Below are positions 8,109-15,849 of a DNA stretch of 64,000 bases, in pieces (the first letter of the stretch is position 1; each line of letters opens with the position of its first letter). Both the position numbers and the translations under genes were made by a program. The DNA is from Persephonella sp. IF05-L8 (GTDB lineage Bacteria; Aquificota; Aquificia; Aquificales; Hydrogenothermaceae): positions 1,121,509-1,185,508 of the forward strand of contig NZ_JNLJ01000001.1 in assembly GCF_000703045.1 (NCBI RefSeq). The letters run 5' to 3'. A model generated the notes under the pieces. The model searched no databases. It was not told where the DNA came from and saw only the letters and a list, made by a program, of their open reading frames with translations.

Positions 8109-8839
8109 CTTTCTTCCTGTGCCAGATTGTATCCGTTGTAGAAAACTCCTTCGTTATCAACAAAGAGATTATGAATTATCTTTTTATTGAGAGCAACTTT
8201 TTTGTTATCAAAGATAATAATAAGGTTATTGGCGTTTCCTATTGTTTCAAATTTAATTTTTTTATTGAATTTTAGTTTTACAGACTGGCCTTTTGTGAGT
8301 TTTATAACTTTTTCTTTTCCATCTATATAGGCTGTTATCCATACATAATTTTTTGCTTTTAGATGTATATTTCTTATGTTTTTTATGTTTCTTTCAAAAT
8401 CTAAATTATTTGTGGTTTTTGTATTTTCTTCAGGAGAAGAGTTTAAAAGGGATAAAAAGACCACAAATCTGTCTTCCTCTTTTTCTTTAAAGGAAAATGA
8501 TAAAGCTGTAAACAGAATAAGAACTAACGCCCCGAAAACACCTTTAAAAAACTTAAAAAAAGAATTTCGTGGCTGGTATTCAATCTTTTCTTCTTTTTCT
8601 TTTTTTAGCTCTTCTACAGGAGTTTCTCTTGAAAGTTCTTCATTTATACCGAAATGATTTAAGAGGATTTTCATCTGGAAATAAGCATAAGGTTCTTTTT
8701 TAAGATAACTTTCGTCTTCTTCTAACCTTCTGATAATATCAACAGGCAGTTTTGTAATCTTGTGAAGGTCTTCTCTGGATAGACCTCTCTTTTCCCTCTC
8801 ATCTTTGCAAATCTTAGATGCTTGAATGAGGTCAATCAA
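8105..8839 (-). CDS. rodZ: RodZ-like cytoskeletal/HTH membrane protein
   Basis: RodZ links MreB filaments to the membrane and helps set rod shape. Residues 1-70 are a helix-turn-helix of the RodZ/XRE kind (REKRGLSREDLHKITKLP, then YAYFQMKILLNHFGI). A single transmembrane segment lies at about residues 92-113 (GVFGALVLILFTALSF). The periplasmic part ends in a DUF4115-like beta domain (WITAYIDGKEKVIKLTKGQS). This order is characteristic of RodZ. The start is TTG at 8839 with only a weak upstream AGGG, so the N-terminus is somewhat uncertain. It heads an operon with ogg2 and rsmG. Confidence 0.8.
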   Translation of the reverse strand: MIDLIQASKICKDEREKRGLSREDLHKITKLPVDIIRRLEEDESYLKKEPYAYFQMKILLNHFGINEELSRETPVEELKKEKEEKIEYQPRNSFFKFFKGVFGALVLILFTALSFSFKEKEEDRFVVFLSLLNSSPEENTKTTNNLDFERNIKNIRNIHLKAKNYVWITAYIDGKEKVIKLTKGQSVKLKFNKKIKFETIGNANNLIIIFDNKKVALNKKIIHNLFVDNEGVFYNGYNLAQEES

Positions 8840-8879
8840 TATTTAAAACCCTAAGTTAGTGATATGGTAAAGTATAACA

Positions 8880-10124
8880 TTAATAATAATTTAAATTCAA
8901 ACTTTTTTCCTGTGAAGAGAGTTTCCCTAACTGTCCAACTGTATGTGCTCCGAAAATTCTTATCTGGAGATTTCCATCTTGTATGTCTTTTTTATGTTCT
9001 ATTAACTCATTTTTAATTTTTTCTATATCACAGCCATAAGAACCATCTAAAAGGGTATCACTCCAGAAATCTATAAATTCTGTTGCTGTGTCTTTCCCTA
9101 TGTACAGGTTTTGAGATTTTCCATTCTCATCAAATTTAGTTTTCAGTTGTAATTCTACTTTATCTCCTATACTTAGTTGTATTTCATTTCCTACAATAAA
9201 AACTGGATGTGTAAAATTCCTTGGTTTTTCAAGGGGAATTTCTTTTAGAGAAGTGTCCAAAATCCATATCTGAGTATTTGATTTATTTAGGAAGCATACT
9301 TTTTTATCTTCCAGTTCTAATATCTCACTGATTTTTGCTCTGAGTATTCCTTTTATTGAATGGGAACCCCATAAAACTGTGTGGAAGACAGGTTTTTTGT
9401 TTACTTTCATTACAGAGGATATTAAACGCCAGTTCATAAAATCAAAATCTTTTTCTGTGCAAGGTAGTCCCAGTTCTTCTGCAAATGTTCTGATTTGTTT
9501 TATAAAAAGTAGTTCTTCTCTACTTCCAGGAAGTCTTCCTTTACCGAAACTAACCAGTTCCTCCACAAACTCACTATTTCTTTGCTGAAATAAAGCAAAC
9601 ATACAACCGCAGTAATTTTGGTGGTATAGCTGGCTTTCTTTAGATAGTTTGTTCATCTTTTCAACGCCGCCACCTTTACGGAAGTCTATCGCAACAAATT
9701 CCAGACCATACTGGGATGCTACTTTCTCACCTACAGATTTTAAAACCTGAAAATCTTTTTTAGGGCTCATCATGAGAACAGTTGTAATCTTGTTAAATCC
9801 TTTTTCTCTTGCCCTCTGTGCTGTTTTTTCCAGTCTGACATCATGGCAGACAGTGCATCTTGCCCCCCTTTCAGGCTCATTTTCCAGTCCTTTAACTGCT
9901 GTTAGCCAGTTCTGTATGTCATATTCAGCCTTTTCACAGTTTATTCCAAGTTGATTGCATACCCTAAGAGTTTCTATCCATCTTAGTTCATATTCTTCCT
10001 CGGGGTGTATATTAGGGTCATAGAAATATCCTTCTATGTAAGAATTTGGGAACTCCTCTTTTATTTTTTGTAGTGCATAAATTGCATCTACCCCGCAGCA
10101 TATATGAACCAGAATTTTATCCAT
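8880..10124 (-). CDS. queH: QueH, epoxyqueuosine reductase, with C-terminal extension
   Basis: QueH reduces epoxyqueuosine to queuosine in tRNA, replacing cobalamin-dependent QueG. The N-terminal domain (about residues 1-185) has all cysteine motifs of the DUF208 family: HICCGVDA at the start, GARCTVCHD near residue 85, and QNYCGCMFAL near residue 170. The first and second pairs bind an iron-sulfur cluster and metal. Residues from about 190 to 414 are an additional domain I cannot name, rich in beta segments. Short QueH proteins end near residue 195. The start overlaps the end of the HNH endonuclease gene by 8 bp (ATGGATAA), so the two are coupled. Confidence 0.9.
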   Translation of the reverse strand: MDKILVHICCGVDAIYALQKIKEEFPNSYIEGYFYDPNIHPEEEYELRWIETLRVCNQLGINCEKAEYDIQNWLTAVKGLENEPERGARCTVCHDVRLEKTAQRAREKGFNKITTVLMMSPKKDFQVLKSVGEKVASQYGLEFVAIDFRKGGGVEKMNKLSKESQLYHQNYCGCMFALFQQRNSEFVEELVSFGKGRLPGSREELLFIKQIRTFAEELGLPCTEKDFDFMNWRLISSVMKVNKKPVFHTVLWGSHSIKGILRAKISEILELEDKKVCFLNKSNTQIWILDTSLKEIPLEKPRNFTHPVFIVGNEIQLSIGDKVELQLKTKFDENGKSQNLYIGKDTATEFIDFWSDTLLDGSYGCDIEKIKNELIEHKKDIQDGNLQIRIFGAHTVGQLGKLSSQEKSLNLNYY

Positions 10125-10707
10125 TTTTTTCTCCTGTATATTGGTTTAGTATTTCCTCAATTAGTTTGTTTAAGGTTATACCTTTTTCCTTTGCTTTCTG
10201 AACAAGCTTCTCTTTTAGCTCAGGGGATATGGATATACTTAATATATCCTTTTTGCCTAATATTTTCATTATTTTTTGTGGACTTAATCCTGTTTGTTTT
10301 GAGATTTTATAAATGGAAAGTCCCTGGGCATATAAATCAAATATTTCTTGATAATCTCTCTCATTTTTTTCTGGGCAGGAACTCCATTTTAGATTGGAAG
10401 CTTTGTTGTTTTCCCTGTTTCCATCTATATGAACCACATATTTATAATTTTCAGGATTAGGGACAAAATACTGGGCAACAAGTCTGTGAACATAGAAAAC
10501 TTTCCTTTTCCCTTTATTACTGAGCTGAACCTGTAAAAAGCCTTGCTTATTTTTAAATGGCTTTACCCTGAATTCCTTATATTTTTCAGGTAAAAGCCCA
10601 TATTTCAATCCTCTATAGATATATCCTTTATTGCTAACGGCATAATTTTCAAAGTCATCTATTTTTTTCAGGATTTCATCTCCAAACTGATAGATTATCT
10701 CGCCCAT
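10117..10707 (-). CDS. NUMOD4-HNH homing-type endonuclease with C-terminal RHH domain
   Basis: The ATG at 10707 has AGGAG upstream, giving 196 residues; a longer frame to 10749 lacks one. Residues about 15-30 (DDFENYAVSNKGYIYR) are a NUMOD4 DNA-binding motif. Residues about 65-110 are an HNH nuclease (VHRLVAQYFVPNPENYKYV, then VHIDGNRENNKASNLKW). A helix-turn-helix (SIYKISKQTGLSPQKIMKI) follows, and the last 40 residues look like a ribbon-helix-helix (SISISPELKEKLVQKAKEKG). Phage-type homing nucleases have the first three parts; the RHH tail is unusual. It is the first gene of a two-gene operon with queH, and nothing else mobile is visible beside it. Confidence 0.85.
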   Translation of the reverse strand: MGEIIYQFGDEILKKIDDFENYAVSNKGYIYRGLKYGLLPEKYKEFRVKPFKNKQGFLQVQLSNKGKRKVFYVHRLVAQYFVPNPENYKYVVHIDGNRENNKASNLKWSSCPEKNERDYQEIFDLYAQGLSIYKISKQTGLSPQKIMKILGKKDILSISISPELKEKLVQKAKEKGITLNKLIEEILNQYTGEKNG

Positions 10708-10802
10708 CTTTACTCCTTTTTGCAATATTTGAATTTTTATACATTGCAATAATAAATATAATAGACATTATATTTGCAGTAAAGGGCTATTTTGTATAAA
10801 AT

Positions 10803-10830
10803 CTCCTATAAAAAATTTTTTATACTGGAG
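10803..10830. promoter_or_regulatory. Perfect AT-rich palindrome with flanking CTCC/GGAG in a divergent promoter region
   Basis: TATAAAAAATTTTTTATA (10807-10824) is a perfect 18-bp palindrome, flanked by CTCC on the left and CTGGAG on the right, which nearly extend the symmetry. It lies between the divergent HNH-queH operon and corA. It could be an operator for either unit, perhaps bound by the RHH tail of the HNH protein, but that is speculation. AT-rich DNA gives short palindromes easily, although 18 bp is long. Confidence 0.35.
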
Positions 10831-10889
10831 AAGATTAATATAGGTTCATTTTTTACGAAATTAATTAAAAAGTAGTATCATAAGGTATT

Positions 10890-11846
10890 ATGATTAGATT
10901 ATTCATTAGAGAAGAGCAAAATATACGGATAGAGAATGTAGAAGACCTGTCCCGTAAGTGTAAACATCCTGAAAAAGTCCTGTGGATTGATATGATTTCT
11001 CCCACCGATGAAGAGATAGAATGGGTATCAAAAGAATTTGAGGTTGAATTTCCATCTAAACAGGAAATCACAGAGATAGAAATCAGTTCCAGATATTTTG
11101 AAGATGAAGAAAGTATAACAATTAATGCCTATTATCTAATAACTACCGAGGGAGAAACTCCCTTTAATGAAACAGTAACATTTATCCTGAAAAAACATCA
11201 CCTGATTACAGTCAGATATAGAGAACTTAAGACTTTCAAGGAACTTGTTAAAAAACTTATGATGAACCCAAGTGCATATGAAGATGGATATTATGTTTTT
11301 GCTGGACTGCTTGAGATTAGGATTGATACAGACGCAGACACTCTTGAGTTCATAACCAGAGAGATAAGCAAGCTTAGTAAGATTATTTTTACAGGTATTG
11401 ATATAACCGAGGAGATATTCGAGTCTATTTCGTATTTTGAAGAGATGAATATGACCATCAGAGAAAACTTGATAGACAAGCAGAGAATTTTATCCTCGTT
11501 ACTCAAATCATACAAAGTGCCCCGTGAGGTAAGGGAAGAACTGAGGATAATGATAAAAGATGTAAATTCACTGATTGAATATACTACATTTAATTTTGAA
11601 AGACTTGATTACCTTCAAAACACTTTTCTGGGACTGCTTAATATCCAGCAAAACCAGGTTATAAAGATATTCACAATTATGTCTGTTATATTCCTTCCTC
11701 CTACACTGATAGCAAGTATTTATGGTATGAACTTCCAGCACATGCCTGAACTGGCATGGAAGTATGGTTATCCTTTTGCAATAGTACTGATGATAATTTC
11801 TGCTTTGATACCACTTTATATTTTTAAAAGAAAAGGCTGGTTGTGA
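10890..11846 (+). CDS. corA: CorA-family Mg2+/divalent cation channel
   Basis: CorA forms a pentameric inner-membrane channel for Mg2+ and sometimes Co2+ or Ni2+. The 318-residue chain has a long acidic cytoplasmic N-terminal part and a stalk helix. Two C-terminal membrane helices follow (FTIMSVIFLPPTLIASIYG and YPFAIVLMIISALIPLYIF). The selectivity motif is YGMN at residues 278-281. The basic tail KRKGWL is typical. It begins at the first ATG after the AT-rich divergent region and stands alone, with a promoter for the next gene between them. Confidence 0.93.
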   Translation: MIRLFIREEQNIRIENVEDLSRKCKHPEKVLWIDMISPTDEEIEWVSKEFEVEFPSKQEITEIEISSRYFEDEESITINAYYLITTEGETPFNETVTFILKKHHLITVRYRELKTFKELVKKLMMNPSAYEDGYYVFAGLLEIRIDTDADTLEFITREISKLSKIIFTGIDITEEIFESISYFEEMNMTIRENLIDKQRILSSLLKSYKVPREVREELRIMIKDVNSLIEYTTFNFERLDYLQNTFLGLLNIQQNQVIKIFTIMSVIFLPPTLIASIYGMNFQHMPELAWKYGYPFAIVLMIISALIPLYIFKRKGWL

Positions 11847-11870
11847 TTTAGATAATTTCTTTTAAAAATC

Positions 11871-11898
11871 TTGACTTTTTTGTTCCAGATTTTAAAAT
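11871..11898 (+). promoter_or_regulatory. Sigma-70-like promoter
   Basis: TTGACT (11871-11876) and TAAAAT (11893-11898) are spaced by 16 bp and lie about 50 bp before the next gene. The match is good for both boxes, though the background is AT-rich. Confidence 0.5.
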
Positions 11899-11948
11899 AA
11901 AAACACAAAGGTTTTCCAGGCAGGGCAAATAAATCAAGGAGCGAACTT

Positions 11949-12320
11949 ATGGCAGAAGCTACCAAACCTGTTGATACATCAGTTGAGGAAGAGATTGCCA
12001 CCGAAGAGACCACTAAAAAGTCCCTGTCTAAATATTACACATACGAAGATTACTTAATTAATAGAAAGGTTACTATCCTTTATGGGATAACCTTCTTCTT
12101 TATATTTTTATCTGCAGTAGTTTCTGAAATTTTATCCCTTGTTTTCGATGAAGGCTTGCTCAGTCCGGTTCAGGTGGTTTTCCATAGTTGTGCTTTTGTA
12201 GGTTATGTTACTACATTTTATTATGTATATAAGAAACAGGATTATATAGAAAGAAAGAACACAGAAATATTTGAAAAACAGGAAAAAATAGAACAGGAAG
12301 AATTAAAAAGATTTCAGTAA
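11949..12320 (+). CDS. Small membrane protein of unknown function
   Basis: I do not recognise this 123-residue protein. The first 33 residues are acidic and probably disordered (VEEEIATEETTKK). Two membrane helices follow at about residues 44-66 (VTILYGITFFFIFLSAVVSEI) and 76-97 (VVFHSCAFVGYVTTFYYV). The C-terminus is a charged helix ending in KQEKIEQEELKRF. AAGGAG precedes the ATG, and a sigma-70-like promoter lies upstream. Its position just before flgK does not prove a motility role, since flgK has its own sigma-28 promoter. The reading frame is well supported by codon use and ribosome site. Confidence 0.75.
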   Translation: MAEATKPVDTSVEEEIATEETTKKSLSKYYTYEDYLINRKVTILYGITFFFIFLSAVVSEILSLVFDEGLLSPVQVVFHSCAFVGYVTTFYYVYKKQDYIERKNTEIFEKQEKIEQEELKRFQ

Positions 12321-12323
12321 GAA

Positions 12324-12350
12324 GTATAAAAAATTCTTATATTGCCGATA
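12324..12350 (+). promoter_or_regulatory. Sigma-28 (FliA) promoter of flgK
   Basis: The -10 box GCCGATAA (12343-12350) matches the FliA consensus perfectly. At the standard 11-bp spacing the -35 region reads TATAAAAA, a weak match to TAAAGTTT. It lies 40 bp upstream of flgK. Confidence 0.65.
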
Positions 12351-12389
12351 ATACCTTATATAAAATACTTCACATAAAGAGGTATTGAT

Positions 12390-13850
12390 ATGTCCTCATT
12401 ATTCTTTTCATTATCTATAGCTGGACAATCTTTGCTTACTTACAAAAGAGCAATGGATAATGTAAATAAAAATATGACCAATGTGTATTCTGAAGGTTAT
12501 TCAAGGAGAGTTAATCATTTTGCTGACTTACCTGCCAGCAGCGTATATCTCAAGAAGATAGAAAGAGTTTTTGATAATTCTCTTTTTAACAGGTATATTA
12601 CCACTAATAATCAAAAAACAGGATATGAGAATTACCAGGATATTCTACAGCAGATAGAGGATATATATAATGACATTCAGGGTTCAGGATTTGCCAGCGA
12701 ATTAACAGATTTTTTTAACTCTTTTAATGATGTTGCTGTTAATCCAGATGATTTAGCAGCACGGTATGAAGTAATGTCAAAAGCTCAGGCTTTAATAGGC
12801 AGGATAAGAAATAGCTATGATACCCTTATAAACATAAAGGAAAAAACATCTCTATCTATAAAAGACAGCATAGGGCAGTTAAATGATTTATTAAATCAGC
12901 TTGCTTATGTAAATAAAAATATAAAATTTTATTCCTACGATGAAGTTAGATTAAATGAGTTTCTTGACGAGAGGGATAGATTAGTTAAAGAAATTTCTTC
13001 TTTAATAGATGTGAAAGTTAGAATAAACGAAGATAATACTGTAGACCTATTCACTGCAAAAGGTTTTGACCTTCTGGTATTTGACCAGGCAGCACCTATA
13101 ACTTACGATATAGATGAAAATAATAATCCTGTTGTTAGAGTTCGGGGGAATGATATTTCCAGCATACTGGAAAATGGAAAAATAGGAGGATATATAAAAG
13201 GTATTGAAAAAGTTAATGAAGCAATAAACCAGTTGAATGACTTTACAACAATATTTGCTCTTACCGTTAATAAACAGCACAGACAGGGATATGACCTGAA
13301 TGGGAATACTGATATAGACTTCTTCGGAATTGACCCTGAAAGTTCAGAAACAACTATAAATGCAGGGAACATTGTTCTTAACATAACAGACCCAAAGCAG
13401 ATAGCAGCTGCTTCCGACCCTGCTTATACAAACTCTGACAACACCAATATTAAAGAAATAATAGATTTACAAAATGATATAAGCGGGGTATTAAGTAGCT
13501 CTGAGGAGACAGACCTTTTGTCTGACGCTTCCATAACATTAGGAAGTATAACTTATACACTTAACAATGTAGAAAACTATAATTTAATAAAAGAAAGGTC
13601 TTTTCATGAGTTCTATAGTTCAGAAATAGTTACACCTGTATCAACAGAATTATCTCATGTTAAGAACCTTACCGAAGATAGTAATTTTATACTTGATGCA
13701 ATTGACCAGAAGATAAAAGAGTATTCAGGTGTAAATATAGATGAAGAACTGATTAACCTTACTAAGTTACAAAGGGCATATGAAGCATCTGCCCGTATAA
13801 TAACTGTAACAGATGAATTATTGCAAACTGTATTAAATCTTGTTAAGTAA
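12390..13850 (+). CDS. flgK: FlgK, flagellar hook-associated protein 1
   Basis: FlgK forms the first junction ring between hook and filament. The N-terminus (SLFFSLSIAGQSLLTYKRAM) and the VNKNMTNVYSEGYSRR stretch match the helical D0 region shared by rod, hook and HAP proteins. The C-terminus (VNIDEELINLTKLQRAYEA, then ASARIITVTDELLQTVLNL) is the matching partner coiled coil. The middle is variable, as expected. At 486 residues it is shorter than the enterobacterial protein but normal among deep-branching bacteria. AGAGG precedes the ATG. flgL follows after 66 bp with its own sigma-28 promoter. Confidence 0.93.
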   Translation: MSSLFFSLSIAGQSLLTYKRAMDNVNKNMTNVYSEGYSRRVNHFADLPASSVYLKKIERVFDNSLFNRYITTNNQKTGYENYQDILQQIEDIYNDIQGSGFASELTDFFNSFNDVAVNPDDLAARYEVMSKAQALIGRIRNSYDTLINIKEKTSLSIKDSIGQLNDLLNQLAYVNKNIKFYSYDEVRLNEFLDERDRLVKEISSLIDVKVRINEDNTVDLFTAKGFDLLVFDQAAPITYDIDENNNPVVRVRGNDISSILENGKIGGYIKGIEKVNEAINQLNDFTTIFALTVNKQHRQGYDLNGNTDIDFFGIDPESSETTINAGNIVLNITDPKQIAAASDPAYTNSDNTNIKEIIDLQNDISGVLSSSEETDLLSDASITLGSITYTLNNVENYNLIKERSFHEFYSSEIVTPVSTELSHVKNLTEDSNFILDAIDQKIKEYSGVNIDEELINLTKLQRAYEASARIITVTDELLQTVLNLVK

Positions 13851-13854
13851 TTAT

Positions 13855-13881
13855 TAAAATTTATATTTTAAAAACCGATAA
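13855..13881 (+). promoter_or_regulatory. Sigma-28 (FliA) promoter of flgL
   Basis: TAAAATTT (13855-13862), an 11-bp spacer and ACCGATAA (13874-13881) match the FliA consensus TAAAGTTT-N11-GCCGATAA at 14 of 16 positions. It starts just after the flgK stop and lies 36 bp before flgL. Confidence 0.82.
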
Positions 13882-13916
13882 TGAACACAAATTTGAGAAC
13901 TAAGTAGAGGATAAGA

Positions 13917-15182
13917 ATGAGAGTTCCAGATATATCCTTTTTTGATACGTTTATTAAATACGATAGGATAAGAGAAAAGGATATAGAGAGATATACACAG
14001 CAACTTGCCTCAGGTAAAAAAATTCTAACTCCATCAGATAATATTGTAGATAATGTCAGGTCTTTAAGATTTAAAAAATTAACTGCAGACCTACAAAGTT
14101 ATAATAGAAATATAGATTTGGTAAAAACCAGTTTAGATATTGCAGAAAGTACATTAAGAAATATTGTTGAGACAGGCCAAGAGCTCAGAGTTGATATAGT
14201 TAATATTTTAAATACGGGGGTTCTTGATTATGAAGATGCCCAGATATATAAAGATTTTTTCCAGTCTATGAGGGACTATATAATAAAACAAGCCAATGTA
14301 ACCATAGGAGATACAAGAATTTTTGGAGGTGTAAAATCTCAGGTAGACCCATTTGATGAAAGAGGTATATATCAAGGAGAATTTTTAGATACCACAGTTC
14401 CTGTTGCAAAAGGAGTAGAGCTAAATACCACTTTTATAGGAAAGGATTACCTTGGTACTATTCCTTCAGGAGTGTGGGTGGATACAAACTCTAATAATCT
14501 GGTTGATACTAATGAAGTCAGCTATAAAATAGGTATAGTAAAAGCAATAGATGATATTATCCAGATAATTGACCAAGGGGATATTTCCAGATTATCAGCT
14601 TACTTTTCGGATATGGGATATACATCTCCTACTGACAATATAGTTGGTACAGGAGAAACAGGAGTATTTACGATTAGTTATGGGTCTACCTCTTTTGATG
14701 TAGCTTATGATGATACAATGACACTGTCTGATTTGGTAGATGCTATCAATTCTAACCCATCAAATGTAGATGCTGAAGGAAATAGGCTGGTAGAAGCCTT
14801 TGTTTTTCAGGACAAAGATGGTGTTTATAGATTAGGTCTTTCCGGTCAAAGTCCAGATATAAATATCTCTGTGCTGGATACTTCTGGCAGTCTTCAAAAG
14901 AGAATTGGGGAAGTTAGAAGAATATTAGACACTTTTGATAAAGGTTTTGAGCAGATATCACAGCACAGGTCTATGATAGGAACTCAAATAAATGTAGCTG
15001 ACAATCTAAAGGAAATAAATCAGCAACAAATAGTAGAACTTCAAGACCTGATTTCCAAATTGGAAGATGCAGACTATGCAGGGACTATCGCAGAGTTAGA
15101 AAAAGCAAAAACAGCCTACGAAGCTCTCCTTGCCTCTATATCCCAGAATAAAGATTTGAGCCTTCTTAAATATTTTGGATAA
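13917..15182 (+). CDS. flgL: FlgL, flagellar hook-associated protein 3
   Basis: FlgL is the second junction protein, on which flagellin assembles. The N-terminal flagellin-like helix reads RIREKDIERYTQQLASGKKI, then LTPSDNIVDNVRSLRFKKL. The C-terminal helix reads ELEKAKTAYEALLASISQNK, then DLSLLKYF. The middle (about residues 190-330) contains a repeated GETGVFTISYG-type beta domain similar to one in the flagellin gene nearby. At 421 residues it is somewhat longer than many FlgL proteins because of that insert. GAGG is 7 nt upstream of the ATG. It is convergent with the fliT-like gene, only 3 bp between the stops. Confidence 0.92.
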   Translation: MRVPDISFFDTFIKYDRIREKDIERYTQQLASGKKILTPSDNIVDNVRSLRFKKLTADLQSYNRNIDLVKTSLDIAESTLRNIVETGQELRVDIVNILNTGVLDYEDAQIYKDFFQSMRDYIIKQANVTIGDTRIFGGVKSQVDPFDERGIYQGEFLDTTVPVAKGVELNTTFIGKDYLGTIPSGVWVDTNSNNLVDTNEVSYKIGIVKAIDDIIQIIDQGDISRLSAYFSDMGYTSPTDNIVGTGETGVFTISYGSTSFDVAYDDTMTLSDLVDAINSNPSNVDAEGNRLVEAFVFQDKDGVYRLGLSGQSPDINISVLDTSGSLQKRIGEVRRILDTFDKGFEQISQHRSMIGTQINVADNLKEINQQQIVELQDLISKLEDADYAGTIAELEKAKTAYEALLASISQNKDLSLLKYFG

Positions 15183-15185
15183 TAT

Positions 15186-15455
15186 TTACCTGTTCTTTAA
15201 ATAGGCTTTTATTCCTGTTGCTTTTTTTTGAGAAAATTGAATTTCTTGAACCGTTTCTTTTTTTAACTGTTCTACTCTATTTAATATCTCATCTATTAAA
15301 TGCTGTATTTTCCCTATATTTTCCTTATTTATAGATTTTTTTATATCTTCATCAGATATGTTTTTAAGCTGGGTAATAAGATAATCCAGTTCTTCTAAAT
15401 CCTTAATATCCTCCAATTTTAGTTTTTGGTTTTTAAGAATTACGAATATATCCAT
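15186..15455 (-). CDS. Small coiled-coil protein, possible FliT-like flagellar chaperone
   Basis: This 89-residue protein is predicted to be entirely helical and highly charged. It is the last gene of the flaG-fliD-fliS unit, 3 bp after fliS. That is the usual place of fliT, whose product chaperones the cap protein FliD. The end, QFSQKKATGIKAYLKNR, resembles the C-terminal K-x-x-x-Y pattern of some FliT/FlgN chaperones. Sequence similarity is weak, so the assignment comes mainly from size, helicity and gene order. Confidence 0.5.
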   Translation of the reverse strand: MDIFVILKNQKLKLEDIKDLEELDYLITQLKNISDEDIKKSINKENIGKIQHLIDEILNRVEQLKKETVQEIQFSQKKATGIKAYLKNR

Positions 15456-15458
15456 GAC

Positions 15459-15833
15459 TTATTCCTTTACTTTTTTTGCAGCCTCTTTAAATCCTTCGTA
15501 TATGGGAGTGAGAACTTCTATTACTTGGCTTATCTTTTCTTTATCATCAGAAACATTTGCTTTAAGCAGCTCTTCTAAACAGAATTCATAAATACGGTAT
15601 AAATTCTGGGCAATATCTCCTCCTTTTTCCATATCCAGTGAGGCTTGAAGTACAGCAATTGCATTGGAAACTTTTGATAAGCTTTCAGCTTTTGTCTTGG
15701 TATCTTTCTCTTCAATAGCATAGATGGCTATATTCAAAAGGCTAAATATTTCCTCAAAGACTTTTATTAAGAGTTCTTCTTTTGTTTCCACAGTGTCTAA
15801 ATTCTTGGTATAAGCAGTATATGGATTTGTCAT
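15459..15833 (-). CDS. fliS: FliS, flagellin export chaperone
   Basis: FliS binds the flagellin C-terminus and prevents early polymerisation. I choose the ATG at 15833 (MTNPYTAYTKNLDTVETKEE), preceded by GGAG. The longer frame starting at 15890 lies inside fliD. The protein is then 124 residues, the usual size. Family features are the NPYTAY start, ELLIKVFEEIFSLLNIA, the KAESLSKVSNAIAVLQASLD helix, and GGDIAQNLYRIYEFC. It follows fliD closely and precedes the FliT-like gene. Confidence 0.92.
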   Translation of the reverse strand: MTNPYTAYTKNLDTVETKEELLIKVFEEIFSLLNIAIYAIEEKDTKTKAESLSKVSNAIAVLQASLDMEKGGDIAQNLYRIYEFCLEELLKANVSDDKEKISQVIEVLTPIYEGFKEAAKKVKE

Positions 15834-15849
15834 ATTACCATCTCCTTTC

